From: Paragonimus westermani
Taxonomy: Eukaryota; Platyhelminthes; Trematoda; Plagiorchiida; Troglotrematidae
Length of the DNA stretch: 64,000 bases
Direction: 5' to 3'
Assembly (NCBI GenBank): GCA_008508345.1
Contig: QNGE01002401.1
Coordinates: 27,776-91,775 of the forward strand
In this document: positions 23,765-35,458 of the stretch, piece after piece
How the letters are laid out: the number at the start of each line of letters is the position of its first letter
Numbering within the stretch: position 1 is the first letter of the stretch
Notes under the pieces: generated by a model
The model's input: only the letters and a program-made list of their open reading frames with translations
The model's database searches: none
Told to the model about the DNA's origin: nothing
Program-made: the position numbers and the translations under genes

Positions 23765-24404
23765 TTGTCGATGGCCGACACTAGTTTTAGATTTGCAGGA
23801 AGTGTCTGCTGTTGGTATTGTTTGTTTGGCCATCCGTGCGCTTCTTAGACGTTAATCTCCGCGGAACTTTCGTTACTACATATTTCTAGTTTTGTGTACA
23901 TCTTTGGACGTTACCTCTGGGTTGATATTCCTATTTTCTCCACGTAAACCCTGTATCTTTTTATTCTGCTTTTTTCAATTGTTGAGCCGATAGAGGTCTA
24001 AGATATCCCTGATCTCCTCTCTGACCACCTTTGTTGAAGTCTGCAAGTGTCCATCGCTCCGTAATTTCGAAGTTTGTACGGTAAAGCAAATGCCATTCGA
24101 AACCTACCTGTGCATTATGACAGCGATGTGCTGTCTCCAGTCATTCTGGTCGCCCGCTTTCTGTGGACTGAACAGTATTTTCTAATTGACGCTGTATCTG
24201 CTTAGTCTTTACTTATGAAAATTACAACCTAGGCCGATCCATAAAAATGAGGATAGTACGACCTCTATTCAGATCATACAATGTTCAAAGGGTCTATGTT
24301 TATGGTCATTTTCTCAGTAAAGGTATGTTACGTCACGTATTTCCTATAATCCCCACACTGCGCACTTTACAGGTGTATTTTCATTGTTCATCTTCACACC
24401 CAAG

Positions 24405-24521
24405 GCTACCGATCCTCGAGTGACTCGCGGTTTCACTCTGATTGCTGCTTTCTTTCGTGGTCATTTTGTTCGTCAACTGCTCGCAACTCACAAAGTATGC
24501 GATTTGATTCGTACAGTCAAG
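24405..24521 (+). CDS. CCP110: CCP110 exon, IQ-like helix
   Basis: A 117-base exon, phase 0/0. The acceptor is tcattgttcatcttcacacccaag and the donor AAG|GTGAGT. It encodes ATDPRVTRGFTLIAAFFRGH, FVRQLLATHKVCDLIRTVK. This matches the segment of CP110 just before its conserved C-terminal block, where an IQ-like calmodulin-binding helix (AAFFRGHFVR) is followed by RLLxTxKLxxLRxTVKD. The IQ glutamine is replaced by alanine (I-A-A), while the RGxxxR part is kept. The next exon supplies the D-T of VKDT. CP110 caps the distal end of centrioles, works with CEP97 and restrains cilium formation; those roles are family knowledge. Confidence 0.82.
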
Positions 24522-25296
24522 GTGAGTTAGTTTTCCTCATCATAAGCACGCTGATTTTTTGTATTATCGTTGCCCACTTCGCAAACGCTGCTTTCTCTGT
24601 GTGCCAGCTCATACTATTAGCATCACACATTTTTAAACATCACGTTTTTCATCAGGACCCATCTCATTCGTGCTTTAGTGTATCACAAGGCTGAGTGTTT
24701 CTTCGTCTTCTAGTCGGCGGACTATAACTTATGAAAGCGACTTCTTCAGAGTGCACAGCTTGCTATCGTTGGTTGGACTCAGGGCTGAACAGCACAACCA
24801 GTAACAACCTAATTACAGCCTTTGCAACGCACGTTTTTAGGAACAAGATTTCCCTTCATTTTGGCTGGCTCTCATTTGAAAAACCAGTGGCTTGGTGGGC
24901 TGCGTATGGAAATTCTTTGGGATGCTACTCCTCCAAATTGTCTGAATATCCCGGCTTATTCAGTTACAAAGTTTTCTGTAGGACCCCTTCAGTCATTTAA
25001 GTTTAATGTTCCTAATGAAGTTAGCTGGCAGGATTAACGGTACCTTTTTCTTGTTAATTTCTATTCCTGCTAAGAGGGTGTAGCAGACTTCTTTTTCACC
25101 GGTTCATCGTCCGATTAATTACTGCACGATTTTGGGGCTGGTAGGCGGTCGGGGCCTTTGTTCGTATAAAGTGGACTTGGGTTACAACCATATTGGTTTG
25201 TGATACTAGGTTGCGAGCAAACCTACTTGTAAATTAGACTCGACGTCATTAGTGATTTTGACATGTACTAAAATGACAATCACAATTGCTGATGAG

Positions 25297-25815
25297 TACT
25301 GATGAGTAGTCGGGGATTTGGTTTGTTTTCAATTTGACCATCACTCACATATGATTGCAGCGCTCGCATTCACATAGACCTTCCAGCCAGCCTTTTTCGA
25401 AAAGAAGCACTAGACTCGAGTTTCGCTCTCATTAGAGCTCATCAGTAGTGCATATCCTTGCCACGACCGGGATGTGAACTCCGGCCACTCCAATCATGAG
25501 GCAACCGTGTTAACCGTTGCGCCATTGATCTCACATTAGGCACGACCGAATTATCAAATCTGAACGCTCAACCACTCTCGCTTGTGAGCAATGATCAGGT
25601 TGCCCGATCGTCTCGAGAGGAGACACAGTTACTGTCCTGTTAACTCAAACCGATAACCCCGCGATTAGGACTTCCCAGACAGGTCAAGATCACTGATCTC
25701 ATTAAACCTGCAAGGCGATATTTTAGATTACTGATGAGTAGTCGGGGATTTGGTTTGTTTTTTTGAATGCAAACGCTGCGATCAAATGTGAGTGATGGTC
25801 AACTTGAAAACAAAA
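25297..25815 (-). mobile_element. tRNA-like SINE inside a direct/inverted-repeat structure
   Basis: On the minus strand a Pol III-like A box (TGGCGCAACGG, 25514-25524) and B box (GTTCACATCC, 25470-25479) are spaced like a tRNA promoter. A conserved tail follows (CACTACTGATGAGCTCTAAT, then GAGCGAAACTCGAG). Around this unit lie two near-identical direct repeats of about 33 bases (25297-25329 and 25729-25761, core GATGAGTAGTCGGGGATTTG). Just inside the left one and outside the right one lie inverted arms of about 45-50 bases (25326-25372 and 25763-25812, core GACCATCACTCACAT). A tail-only relative is at 3788-3905. Confidence 0.65.
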
Positions 25816-26919
25816 CTCAATTGCGCCAAATTATGAAGAATGGGGTGTGACGCAATTGTTAAATCAGAACCACACTGTCAAGTTTATTGAGTCGCGAACC
25901 TCCGTTTTACCAACAGGTGGCCATTCCAACCTCAATTCCACTGCAATTTTCATCGATGTGTACAACATGGGATGACAAGGGATAAATACCCATCACCTCA
26001 GCATTGTTCGGACTGTTACCTTTCACTTATATAATCCGGGCCTTAACGTTCAGTAGATCGGAGACAGTGGTGAGCTACCGATCACAGTCGATTACAGGTG
26101 TGAAATTTTTTGTCTGTTTGCCATTTGTTTTACTTCGGAGGATGTTGATGGATGCGTTCACATAACTGATGTGATATGCGGTGTACACAGCTTTTCTTAC
26201 CTGAGCATTGAGGTTGGTATACAAGGAAAAAGGCAGTAACATTAGCGGTCAATTTATATTAGTTATCGAAGCTTGTCTAAGGTGTAGTTTAAAGACCATT
26301 CATAGTTGCGCAACAAAATATGTCTCCAACAGTAATGGTAAGTTTCTTAGTCTTGTTATTAGCCGTGGCGTTGTCTTTGGGCTGTAGGTGACTGTTTTTT
26401 CTTATCAGTCACCTTTTTTGTGCTAACAATTCCCTCTGGGTAGCATTTCTCTTTGTGTTGGCTTTGCCGAAGTGTTTCCCACTTATCGATGTTGTCTAAA
26501 GCAAGTATCCAATGTTTTCTTGAACAGATGATGATGGGTTCATTCATTTTTAATCGCACAAAGCTTTTAAAATGAATGTACAGTTTGCGTCATGTTTTTT
26601 CCTGGGTATCCTACTTAGTAACCACCGTTCTGGACGGCGGGAGGTATGGCAAACTTAGGAACGATGTCTTTTCATTATGCATATTCTAGAACTAAACGAG
26701 TATAACTGTTTGCTCAGCTAATTTCTGCTTATATTGTGCTGTTGCTCATTGTTTCCCTAAGTCTGCTTTTAAAGGACCTATTTCTCAATGAATTGCGAAG
26801 GTCGACTGTTTTCCCGCTTTGATTTTATGTACACCCGTTGTTTCACGGGCGTGTTTGAGCTTTTATATCTGTGTCTCATGATCAATTGATCGTTTCATTC
26901 TTCTCACTGTAACTCTCAG

Positions 26920-27311
26920 GATACGGCCAAATTAGCTCTGTCTATGCACGTGGAACGTCAGATGTCCAATTCTAAGTTCAACGATTCCGACCATGGCGAT
27001 GCTCAGACCAACGGTGGACTGTCCAATGAAGAATTAGTACTCGAAATGCGACTGCTAACCCAACTCCGAGGGGCATTGGCACAACTACATGATATTTTCT
27101 TCTCCTGGTCTTTACGAAGCCAAATTGAGCTAATGCATATTTCCCGTTCATTACCACAACGCAACAGAAAGACGAAGACATGTAGCATTCGTGAAGAGGC
27201 TCGCTACGTGGATAGTCAGTCGTCAGAAGTGTCTAACGAAACGTGGGTGCACCGTGGTGCCTTGGAACCTCGTCGGCGGTGGAATTCGGGTGCGTCTCAA
27301 TGGATATCAAG
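26920..27311 (+). CDS. CCP110: CCP110 exon, signature HDIFF block
   Basis: Acceptor tcttctcactgtaactctcag, phase 0. It starts DTAKLALSMHVERQ, completing VKDT with the previous exon. It then carries EELVLEMRLLTQLRGALAQL followed by HDIFFSWSLRSQIELMHISR. The run QLR-A-L-x-x-x-HDIFF is the most conserved part of CP110 proteins, and I know no other family with it. A basic Arg/Ser region follows. There are two possible donors: AG|GTAATT at 27312 (phase 2, used for the main model) and G|GTGCGT at 27290 (phase 1). If unspliced, the frame ends at TAA 27313-27315. This exon identifies the gene. Confidence 0.86.
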
Positions 27312-27505
27312 GTAATTGGCTTGTGATTAACGTCTGACACGTAGTTCGAAGCTGGTTTACATTTGACTAAGTCAGGTGAAGTAGATATCCGTTGCACTTG
27401 ATTAACGAATTTTCAAAAATAAACAAATGCTTACACATAGGTGAATAAAAGAAGTTTGTTTACAAAAATATTAGTCACTGTAAGTTATATCTTCGAACTG
27501 TTCAG

Positions 27506-27576
27506 GAACTCCGGTTCGTTACACGGATATCGAGACAAGCTGTCGTGCTTAGAAGAGATTATTCGGACTAGGTCGG
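27506..27576 (+). CDS. CCP110: CCP110 alternative cassette exon (candidate)
   Basis: Acceptor tatcttcgaactgttcag, then in phase 2 NSGSLHGYRDKLSCLEEIIR, TRS, with a fair donor at G|GTATGG (phase 1). At 71 bases it is not a multiple of three. Inclusion would shift the downstream exons at 34804 and 35459 from one open frame to the other. Supported by signals and helix-like composition only. Confidence 0.3.
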
Positions 27577-28979
27577 GTATGGAAGCACTACTACATTTAG
27601 GTGGGCATTTGTGGGAACGGTGGATAATCTTAAAGTAATTAGCAAGGAAACGGGTGTAGCGAATTAGGGAATACACCACACCAAAAAATGGCGATTGAAT
27701 GTAAGCGGGTATAGAAAGATTTAAACGCTAGACCTCAGATTCTAGAGAAGTTAACTGATACGAATTGAGGAACTTATATCAGAAGACAGTTTGTTACTGG
27801 TATATTTGGCTGTGAAGCATCTGGGTGTGGAACTGACCATTCCGCTTATTAATTGTGTTTTGCCCAAAGGTTTCGAGGCTTTAATTTCATGTTTCCAGAC
27901 GATTTCTCGTTTACTAGCTAAGTATAGGTGTCTTGAAATATGTTGCTTCTTTCGTTATGTGAATTTGCATAGTCTCAAACAATATCTTCAAAACAGTTGA
28001 AATGAAATGTTTCTGTAAACACTAAGGGGAACTACGTAGGTAAGATACACACACCTTGAAGATACCTCTGCTGTTTGGAAGTAACGACGGTTTGCGACTG
28101 AGCAAGTGTACAAGTTGTATTTGATGGGAAAACTATGTTAGAATCGTCAAGTTGATAAGAATTCGGAATAACTTTCTGGCCGAAAATACTAGTCACATTG
28201 CTGAACTCCAAAACACCGTGCCGGACATACCCACATCATCTGCTGACTGAGGAGGATGTAAAATGGAACGAGGAAGCCAGCGAGTTCCGGACGCCCTGGT
28301 TCATTCGCCAACCAAACTCTTTAGTCCTTAGCAAACATTGGGGGTTTCCTTTCGTACTAACTGGGCTTACTTAAACCTCGTGACTTTGGATAACCCTAAC
28401 ATTTTGCTGTTTCGAAAAAGTTCATTTTTGTAACGCCGACGGTCACTGAATGCAATGAGGAGCGTGCGATTCTAACGATGAACACATAGGCCACTATTCA
28501 TGTCCTCTTCAAATTAGTTAATCTGCCTTCGTAGATTATTCTCAGTTCATCTGCCGCGTGGTCGTCACGTAACATTCCCTCCTTGCTTGCCATTAGGAAT
28601 AATCTATGGCTTGGAGATTTGGTGGACTATTGCCATGACTTACCAAGACAGGTATTGTCAAATTTCACTGGTCGTATGTTCTGTTTGCTACTCATATAGG
28701 TTTGTTTACAAACAGTCATGGAACTGATCCACTGTGAGGTCGACGGTTGATAGCAAACTTTTCTCACCCACCTGTGTTACTGATAACGGTGATCTTTTGT
28801 TGCACCTCTTTGCTGGTAACGGCCTGTTTGTGATAGGTACTAATTTTCAGCGTTCTGGATATCAAGTCGCCACATGGCGTCCGCTATCGCCAAGCCACTT
28901 GTGGATTGAGATAGATTAAATAGCTATCAGTTACCGATGTTATAGTTACTTTCACGATTACAAGTCAGTCTGGCACACC
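27577..28979. other. CCP110 intron, nothing recognised
   Basis: No exon or transposon protein was recognised in this stretch. Confidence 0.45.
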
Positions 28980-29445
28980 TATGTGGAGAATGTTCCCGGT
29001 GTGCCCGTTTATGACGGTCGGAGTCCCAGGAGCATTAGCAGCTTGTGATGATAACATCTTGTCAACAGCGACAACATTCACTGATACATCCTCAGGGCAG
29101 ACAGTCTCCGTCGGCCTCTGAGGATAATTATTTCGTCTCCTAGGCTTCGTTGGCTTGGCCACCCCTTATAAATGCCACCTCGGTGTTTGCCGCGGTGTAC
29201 CTTGTGATGTGTGTTGGTCTGGAAGAGGGATCCTGATGGCCAACGTATGTCTCGTGCCCGGCGTACAAGGGCGCTGACTCAGGAGGGTGTTGTCAGCCTC
29301 CTTGTTGGGACCTAAAGAACAATGAACACCTTAGTTTGAGGACGCTCTTTTATATGGCGAAGAATACAAGTCAGTGACGTTCGTGTTGCAAATCTGTTTG
29401 TGTATTGATGCATACTTCCCCCTCTGCATTTTTCACCTTTGCCTT
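28980..29445 (+). mobile_element. LINE 3' fragment
   Basis: Around 29125-29320 the plus strand reads PRLRWLGHPL, then a broken MPPRCLPRCTL-like segment and GVVSASLLGPKE, which parallel the RLRWLGHVLRMP, RLPxRxL and RLPGWGPRD blocks of the local LINE family. Stops and shifts are frequent. The tail 29352-29445 is shared with about 1204-1300. Confidence 0.5.
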
Positions 29446-29945
29446 CCACAATTCCCTTTTCCTTCCCATATTTTGCGGCACATTTGCCATTTCACGTTAA
29501 GGATCTGATATTCAATCACGTATCTTTAATGGTAGTTGATCGGTTGGACAGAAAACTCTACTGACATTGGTTTCTAGGCAGAGTAAATCTAGGATGTGTC
29601 TTTCTGTTGACCGTATCGGTTGTAATTTCCACATTAATACGAAAGACGGTGGGTTGTAGGTGGCGTTTGTTATCTGCAATGTTATTTTCATCCTCAGTAA
29701 CTGTTAATGCTGTTATTGAATGTAATGATATATTCACAGGAACCATAAACAATGGCCAGGTAATAACTTCGCAGGGCACCGAATTTGATTTATTCCAGTC
29801 TAGTTCGGTTTAACATTTACCGTTCCGTTCACACTCTCTTTTTATTTGGTGTCCCATATTCTCATTGTCACTACTGTTAAATGTGGAAATCTTTGTTCGG
29901 CTGTGAACTTAGGGTTGATCTCTCGTTTCCGGCTTTCCGTTTCAG

Positions 29946-29978
29946 TGGAAATGATGAGAAGGGCTCCAGAAAAATCCG
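29946..29978 (+). CDS. CCP110: CCP110 candidate 33-base micro-exon
   Basis: Excellent acceptor (ccggctttccgtttcag) and reasonable donor (CCG|GTTAGT) enclose 33 bases, so it can be inserted without frame change. In phase 2 it reads GNDEKGSRKI, in phase 1 EMMRRAPEKS. No other evidence. Confidence 0.25.
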
Positions 29979-31344
29979 GTTAGTATTAATCTTTGTGTGC
30001 TTTGCATTACATAACTCGAAGTAGTTTCGTGCTAAATTGGCATGTGAGTGTAAACAACCCGTATGCTATAGTGGCTTTTCCCCTTAGCTAGGACTTTCTT
30101 CTTCATGGTTATATGATGGTTAGTGGTGTTTCAAATACTTACACTTTTTCTCTTCAAGAAATCCCTGCGCCGGAATCTTGTTGGTGAGAACAGTTCATGT
30201 ATCTGAAACTTATTGGCTTGCCACAGTTAACAAATCAGGTAGTGGTGGTGTGCTTGCTTGTGTGTGAACGTGTTCATCGCTCAGACGAGACATGTGATGA
30301 TGTGTTACTCAAGTTCACTCACGAATTATGTTCGAATGATTTACTCATGACTGACCGTGAGAAGTGTAGGCCCTGCACGAACAGCTGTGGATCGTGAGGC
30401 CTTATTGTCGATTGCACATGAATTAGGCCTCTTAAGAAGCACGGCTGCCTTAAAGAAGCCGCCTTTATCCTGTACCACCGTGGGGAGTGTATTGGTATGA
30501 TCCTACGAACCAGCCTGCTAGTCTGTTGTAAGCATGCAGTTCACAAAGAAACCATGTTTATTTATAATCATCGACCGTATATTTCTTTAAAAAGCATGCA
30601 AGGTACAGTATCCGCTGCGTAATGTTCCAAGGGGGTGCGCATTGTACAAGCTGTAATAACGAACCTCTGAGGCTTTGCGTACGTTAGGTGCATGCACTGA
30701 ATTGTCATCCCCGTAAGAACAATGAATTTCAATCGGTTCCGTTCAAAAGTAGTAGTGTTAGAAGAAAAGTGGAATCGAACTTTGAGCTCTTTGTAGCGTT
30801 AAACTTAGTTTCACCCATCGACCTTTCTAGACGACGTGTAACTAATCAAGTTGTATGTCCGCGTCGCTTATCGAAGGAACCACTCTGGAGAAGCTAACTA
30901 AAAGCAGTTGGGTTACTGTTGGATTGCCCCTTTTGATACTTGCACAATCGCTTGACCCAGAACCTTGAAAGAGAATAAATGCGACAGCAGCGTTTATTGA
31001 TGGGAAGAATCGAGGCTGTCAATAGAGACTGTCGATTTATACGGCGAAGTGATTACCATACATGGCTGACAAGATGCATAGCAAATCAAACGAGACTATC
31101 ATAGATGGCATTTAGAGCGTTAGAACCAACCAACTTACAGCGGGCATTAGAAAATAAACTCGAGAAAACACAACTCAATTGATCGATATGACGTGATTTG
31201 CCCTTGCTGCTTCGTTAGGGGATGCGCCTGTTAACAGGTGGTCACGAAATATAAACACACTGACTGTTCTGTTGAGTAACATAGATAATTGTCGCCTGCT
31301 GAAAACACTTCCGGAGGTGTCGAAGGCAATGACGTAACCGCATT

Positions 31345-31460
31345 CTCAACTTTTCTTATTCTTCCGCTTAGTCTTGTTTTGACAATTTTTTATACAATTT
31401 CTTCTAGCTTATTCAACTTCACCATTGCGGTGAGCGGTTGCCCTAGTCACAACACCAGAC
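31345..31460 (+). repeat. LINE-type 3' tail repeat
   Basis: TTCTTATTCTTCCGCTTAGT...CACCATTGCGGTGAGCGG matches 34415-34515 with scattered differences and resembles 19430-19550. Probably a solo 3' end of the LINE family. Confidence 0.55.
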
Positions 31461-34414
31461 GGAAATGCTCATAACCGTTACGAATGTGTGAATGAAGTGG
31501 TGATACGTTCATTTGCTTGTTCACCGAACACTTCTATTTTTAGCTGGTGATTCCTAGAACCATTCAGTAGTCGAGTGACAATGAAAGTAGTACGGATTGA
31601 TACATTCCGACCGCTTCACCTCAAGCCTTTTACATTATTCTCTGATTGTGTTCTTCTACTTACTGAGATTTTCCATTTTACCCTGTTGTCCTAATGAATT
31701 TCATTTAAACTTAGATTACATAGGTTCAATTTCTTTCTATCTCAGACTTTAGCGGTGCTAACTAAGCTGCTTATGCGACCCTTAACAATCACACATCTAG
31801 CAGAGAGTAAGTCAAATGGAGAGTAGGCGGTACCCTCCGAAACCGTCACTTCTAACGTTTGATCAATCCAAAGACTTGTAGAGGGCTAACGTTTCCTGGC
31901 CTATATATCAAACTGTTGTGCAGACCACTGCTATTTATATCACTTGCAGTTTATGGTGACACGTAGGTATAAAGTACTTATCGTACGACCTTAAACCTAC
32001 ACGTATTGCAGCGAAAAGCCTTTCAACGAAACGATCTTTATTGTCTCATTCACACTTCCCACACCACTTGTGCGCTCGCGTTTATGAACCGGAATCCCTG
32101 TCCATAATGCGAAGAGCTTTCCATTTGAACGCCATGTGCGTCCAGCTATCCAAGTTGATTCCGGGTGTTCTTTTATATTCGGTCAAAAGCGCATAAGTTG
32201 GTGATTTACGCTAATATTGTGGTATATTATATATTTTTTCGAATGTCAGTGTGTGCTTTAATGGCACATGTTACTAAGTTACTGTTTTCTTTGATTATAT
32301 ATTATATGAGTGAAGTTTTTTAAACAATAATGAAAAAGTGGCGTGGTATAAGGTCAAGTTTCATTAAAGTTTGTATTGCACATATCACAAAACCTGATGA
32401 CTTTTGGCGCGACTAACCGGTTTCTAGGTCAGGTGTTATTTACGTCAGCCCAAAACTAATCGACCCAATTTCCTCCTGTCGTGGATTGCACTGTGAACAT
32501 CACTTACGATCCAAATCGATTTATACTTTGGAAACAAGTGTTCATTGCCATATAGCCAATTTTGACTAATTTTCCTCACTGATTGTCCTTTGTAGCTGCT
32601 TCAATCGTGTCCAAAAGAGTGAAAAAGATTTTTAAAACGTCTTCTGTGTAATCAGAAGAAACATTTGAACAAAACGGTATACATGGAAATGAGCTGAGAA
32701 TGATTGGTTAACACTAAACAGTACTCAAGACCAGTTATGACTCTCCGCATAGAACAGAAACGGGGTGATGTTCACCGAAAGAATTGTTTATAACAACCAT
32801 GTAAGAAGTCACAATGTCGGTGATAATCCGATACACTGGAGCGAGAGCACGGTTATTTGCATGTATATTGGTCCGGTTAACTCTGAACTGATCGATGTCA
32901 TCGCTGAGGTATCTGGGACTTTCCTGAAAGCTTACCATGAGTCTCGGTGGTCGTTGTTTTTAATGCGTGATTTGATATTCAGCCTTTTATTATGATGCAT
33001 CCCGCCATCGTCGCTGTGACTCAAACGCAGTTAGTTAATTGCTGTCATCTTTATCGGTTTGTGGATTGTGAAATTTTCATTTTGTAGGCCTCATAATTTC
33101 CCCTTGTCAAAATCGATGCAACTTGGCACGTATGATTTAGTTGCTAGTTTGTAGATAACTATGAATGTGCAGTCTATTTCGATCTTGTATATCTTGAAAT
33201 TCCTCCTCCAGTCGCAAGATCCACGTTGTGACATTTCAACGTTAGGTCCACATGAAGCTGTTTTTGGTGAAATTGCTCAACCAAAGTATGAAAGACTTTT
33301 CGGTTTAAAACTATGAAAAATTCGATCTTTGGTTGGGTTCGAATCAGTAATAGAAACTTCGTGCATCTACCTGAATACCTATCCCTAGCGCGATTCGTCA
33401 GGAAAACGTTGATCTCCTGGGTAAACAAAAGGATAGATTTGCATCCTCGTGTGCCTCCCGTTCAAAGGTCATCAGGTGTAAACTTACCCAGTCTCTGTCT
33501 GCACGGAACACTAAATAGACCCTGTCTGCCTGCAGCTTTGCTCATCGGTTTGACTTCCTCTCTGAGTACTTCTCTTCGATCAATACTCGTAATTCCAACT
33601 TACGTTTGTGTGCATAATTCCTGACTGTTGCACAGCAGAGTGTACTATGCGTATGACCAGAGGCGTCCTGGTCTAGGTAGGAATGCCATCCAGCATGATC
33701 AAGAAACTGGTTTGCAAACACCATATTCCTTGTTGATCTCTTTCACATGAATTGCCACGGCGATTCTGCAGAATCTCTCATTTTCATTTAATGTGCATCA
33801 TGAAATCAATTTCAGCCTGTTCAGCATTTGCTAAACGATCATGAGGTACACAGACTCGTGTTTGGTGTTTTTAAGAAGTCTGTGCTTTCGTTGCATTTGC
33901 TATGGTCTTAAGCCAACATAGCATCTTTTAACATATCACCCGTGACAGACATTTTTATCGTATCGTATGGCAACAGTAGTGTAAAGTACGATCCAGTTAG
34001 ATTCTATGGAATGTGCTTCACACGTTCGAAGTTTTGTTTTAGGACTGCGACATTACCAGTCCCCCGTTGCTTATTGCGAGCATTTCGTTAGAAACTGAGA
34101 GCAGGTTCAATGAATTGGGTGGCACTCTCTTGCCAACGTGTACTAATACTTACGAGGCACTTGTTGCACTTATCACTCTACGTCACTTATGAGATGAAAA
34201 AGACGCATGGCTGTTTGGTTACCTGATCCGAAAACTTGACCTGGTCACAATTAATCTGTCATCAGTTTTGCTGTGTTTCACCAGCGTTGTGCTCGCCAGT
34301 TAGCCCACATCAAGCGGAATGATGGTGTGAGCAGTATGGGCATTGGCGTGCACGTATTTTTGAACACTGGCTAGAAGCGCTGTAGGGAGATGACAATATA
34401 CCACAGTCATACCA
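31461..34414. other. CCP110 intron, nothing recognised
   Basis: AT-rich in places (for example 32210-32330). An open stretch at 33313-33624 has no recognised motif and no fitting acceptor. Confidence 0.4.
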
Positions 34415-34515
34415 CTTCTTATTCTTAATTTTAGTCTTGTCTTATCAATTTTTGTTTATTCCACATCACCGTTGCGGTGAGTGGTGGTGACTCGAGCGGC
34501 AATATCTTACGGTAA
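34415..34515 (+). repeat. LINE-type 3' tail repeat
   Basis: CTTCTTATTCTTAATTTTAG...CACCGTTGCGGTGAGTGG is a second copy of the tail at 31345-31460. The upstream 34261-34410 stretch may be decayed LINE coding sequence. Confidence 0.55.
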
Positions 34516-34803
34516 AGCTAGACCGCTGTTAATAAGCAAATGACGCTTTATACCTTCAGAGAATCGAATTTTCAACCCATATTGATTATGTTGTTCTTTG
34601 GATCAACTTTTTTGAACCTCTACTCATAAGGTTTGTGGATCCATGGGTAGGATGTCCATTAAACATATCCGCAACTGTTCTTGAATGGCCTGTTGAGCAT
34701 GTTAAAGTTATTAGACTAATGTGTCTTAGTTCCGAATCATTTAAATTTAACTCTGTACGCTAAGACTATTTCTACCCAATGTTCTGTCTTCATGCTACTT
34801 TAG

Positions 34804-34887
34804 AGTGCTCAGGCAGCTCCAAGTTGACGAAGTTAATCGATTCAGTACGCAAATCATGGCCAACGAACAGACCGGTGGGGCAAAAGA
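34804..34887 (+). CDS. CCP110: CCP110 exon, 84 bases
   Basis: Strong acceptor (gttctgtcttcatgctactttag) and donor (AGA|GTAAGT). The length keeps the phase. Read in phase 2, as expected after the 27311 donor, it gives VLRQLQVDEVNRFSTQIMAN and then EQTGGAKE, a helix-like segment. Read in phase 1 it gives CSGSSKLTKLIDSVRKSWPT and then NRPVGQK, which is also open. Which frame is used depends on the donor chosen at 27289/27311 or on inclusion of 27506-27576. Confidence 0.58.
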
Positions 34888-35458
34888 GTAAGTGTCCTGA
34901 GAGGTACCGTTGCCTATTGTCTGTTGTGTTATTGCCTGTTTGTAATCAGGTTTTTGTAGACAAATGTTCAGCGTTAGTAAATCATTAAGACTCGAATCAT
35001 TACTATGTGCTGCGTCTGTTTTCTGATCTAGTCTGTGTTGTTTGCGGGGTACAGCAATCAAGCGGCTGATATTCTGGATATGCCTTCATCGTAACCTACG
35101 CTATTTGTTCAAAAGAGTTTGACCCGTGCACGCTAACTCACGTTTAAAGGTTCACTTAATGAGTGAGACTAGACTAGCCATAAAACATATCACTGAATTT
35201 TGTTGGATACGGATCACGGAGATGTCATCGCCTTGTCCAATCTCACCGTTCTACACAACCATACACGGAAGTCGGAAATGTCAGGATACCCCTGGCGCTC
35301 ATCACTTTCGCGAACTCGAGTACAAACATACCTAGCCTTCTGTTATCAGTTCTGTCAGTTCATGCGCTGGCTTGTATGAGATTTCCTATTCATCACAACT
35401 CTTCGTATCCGCTTCACATCATGCTCTGCTCTGTTTTTCACCCCTTGGTTTCGTACAG

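Noticed and set aside
30159..30183. 25-base micro-exon with strong acceptor and GTGAGA donor
   Set aside because: Including it creates a stop at the next junction in each workable phase.
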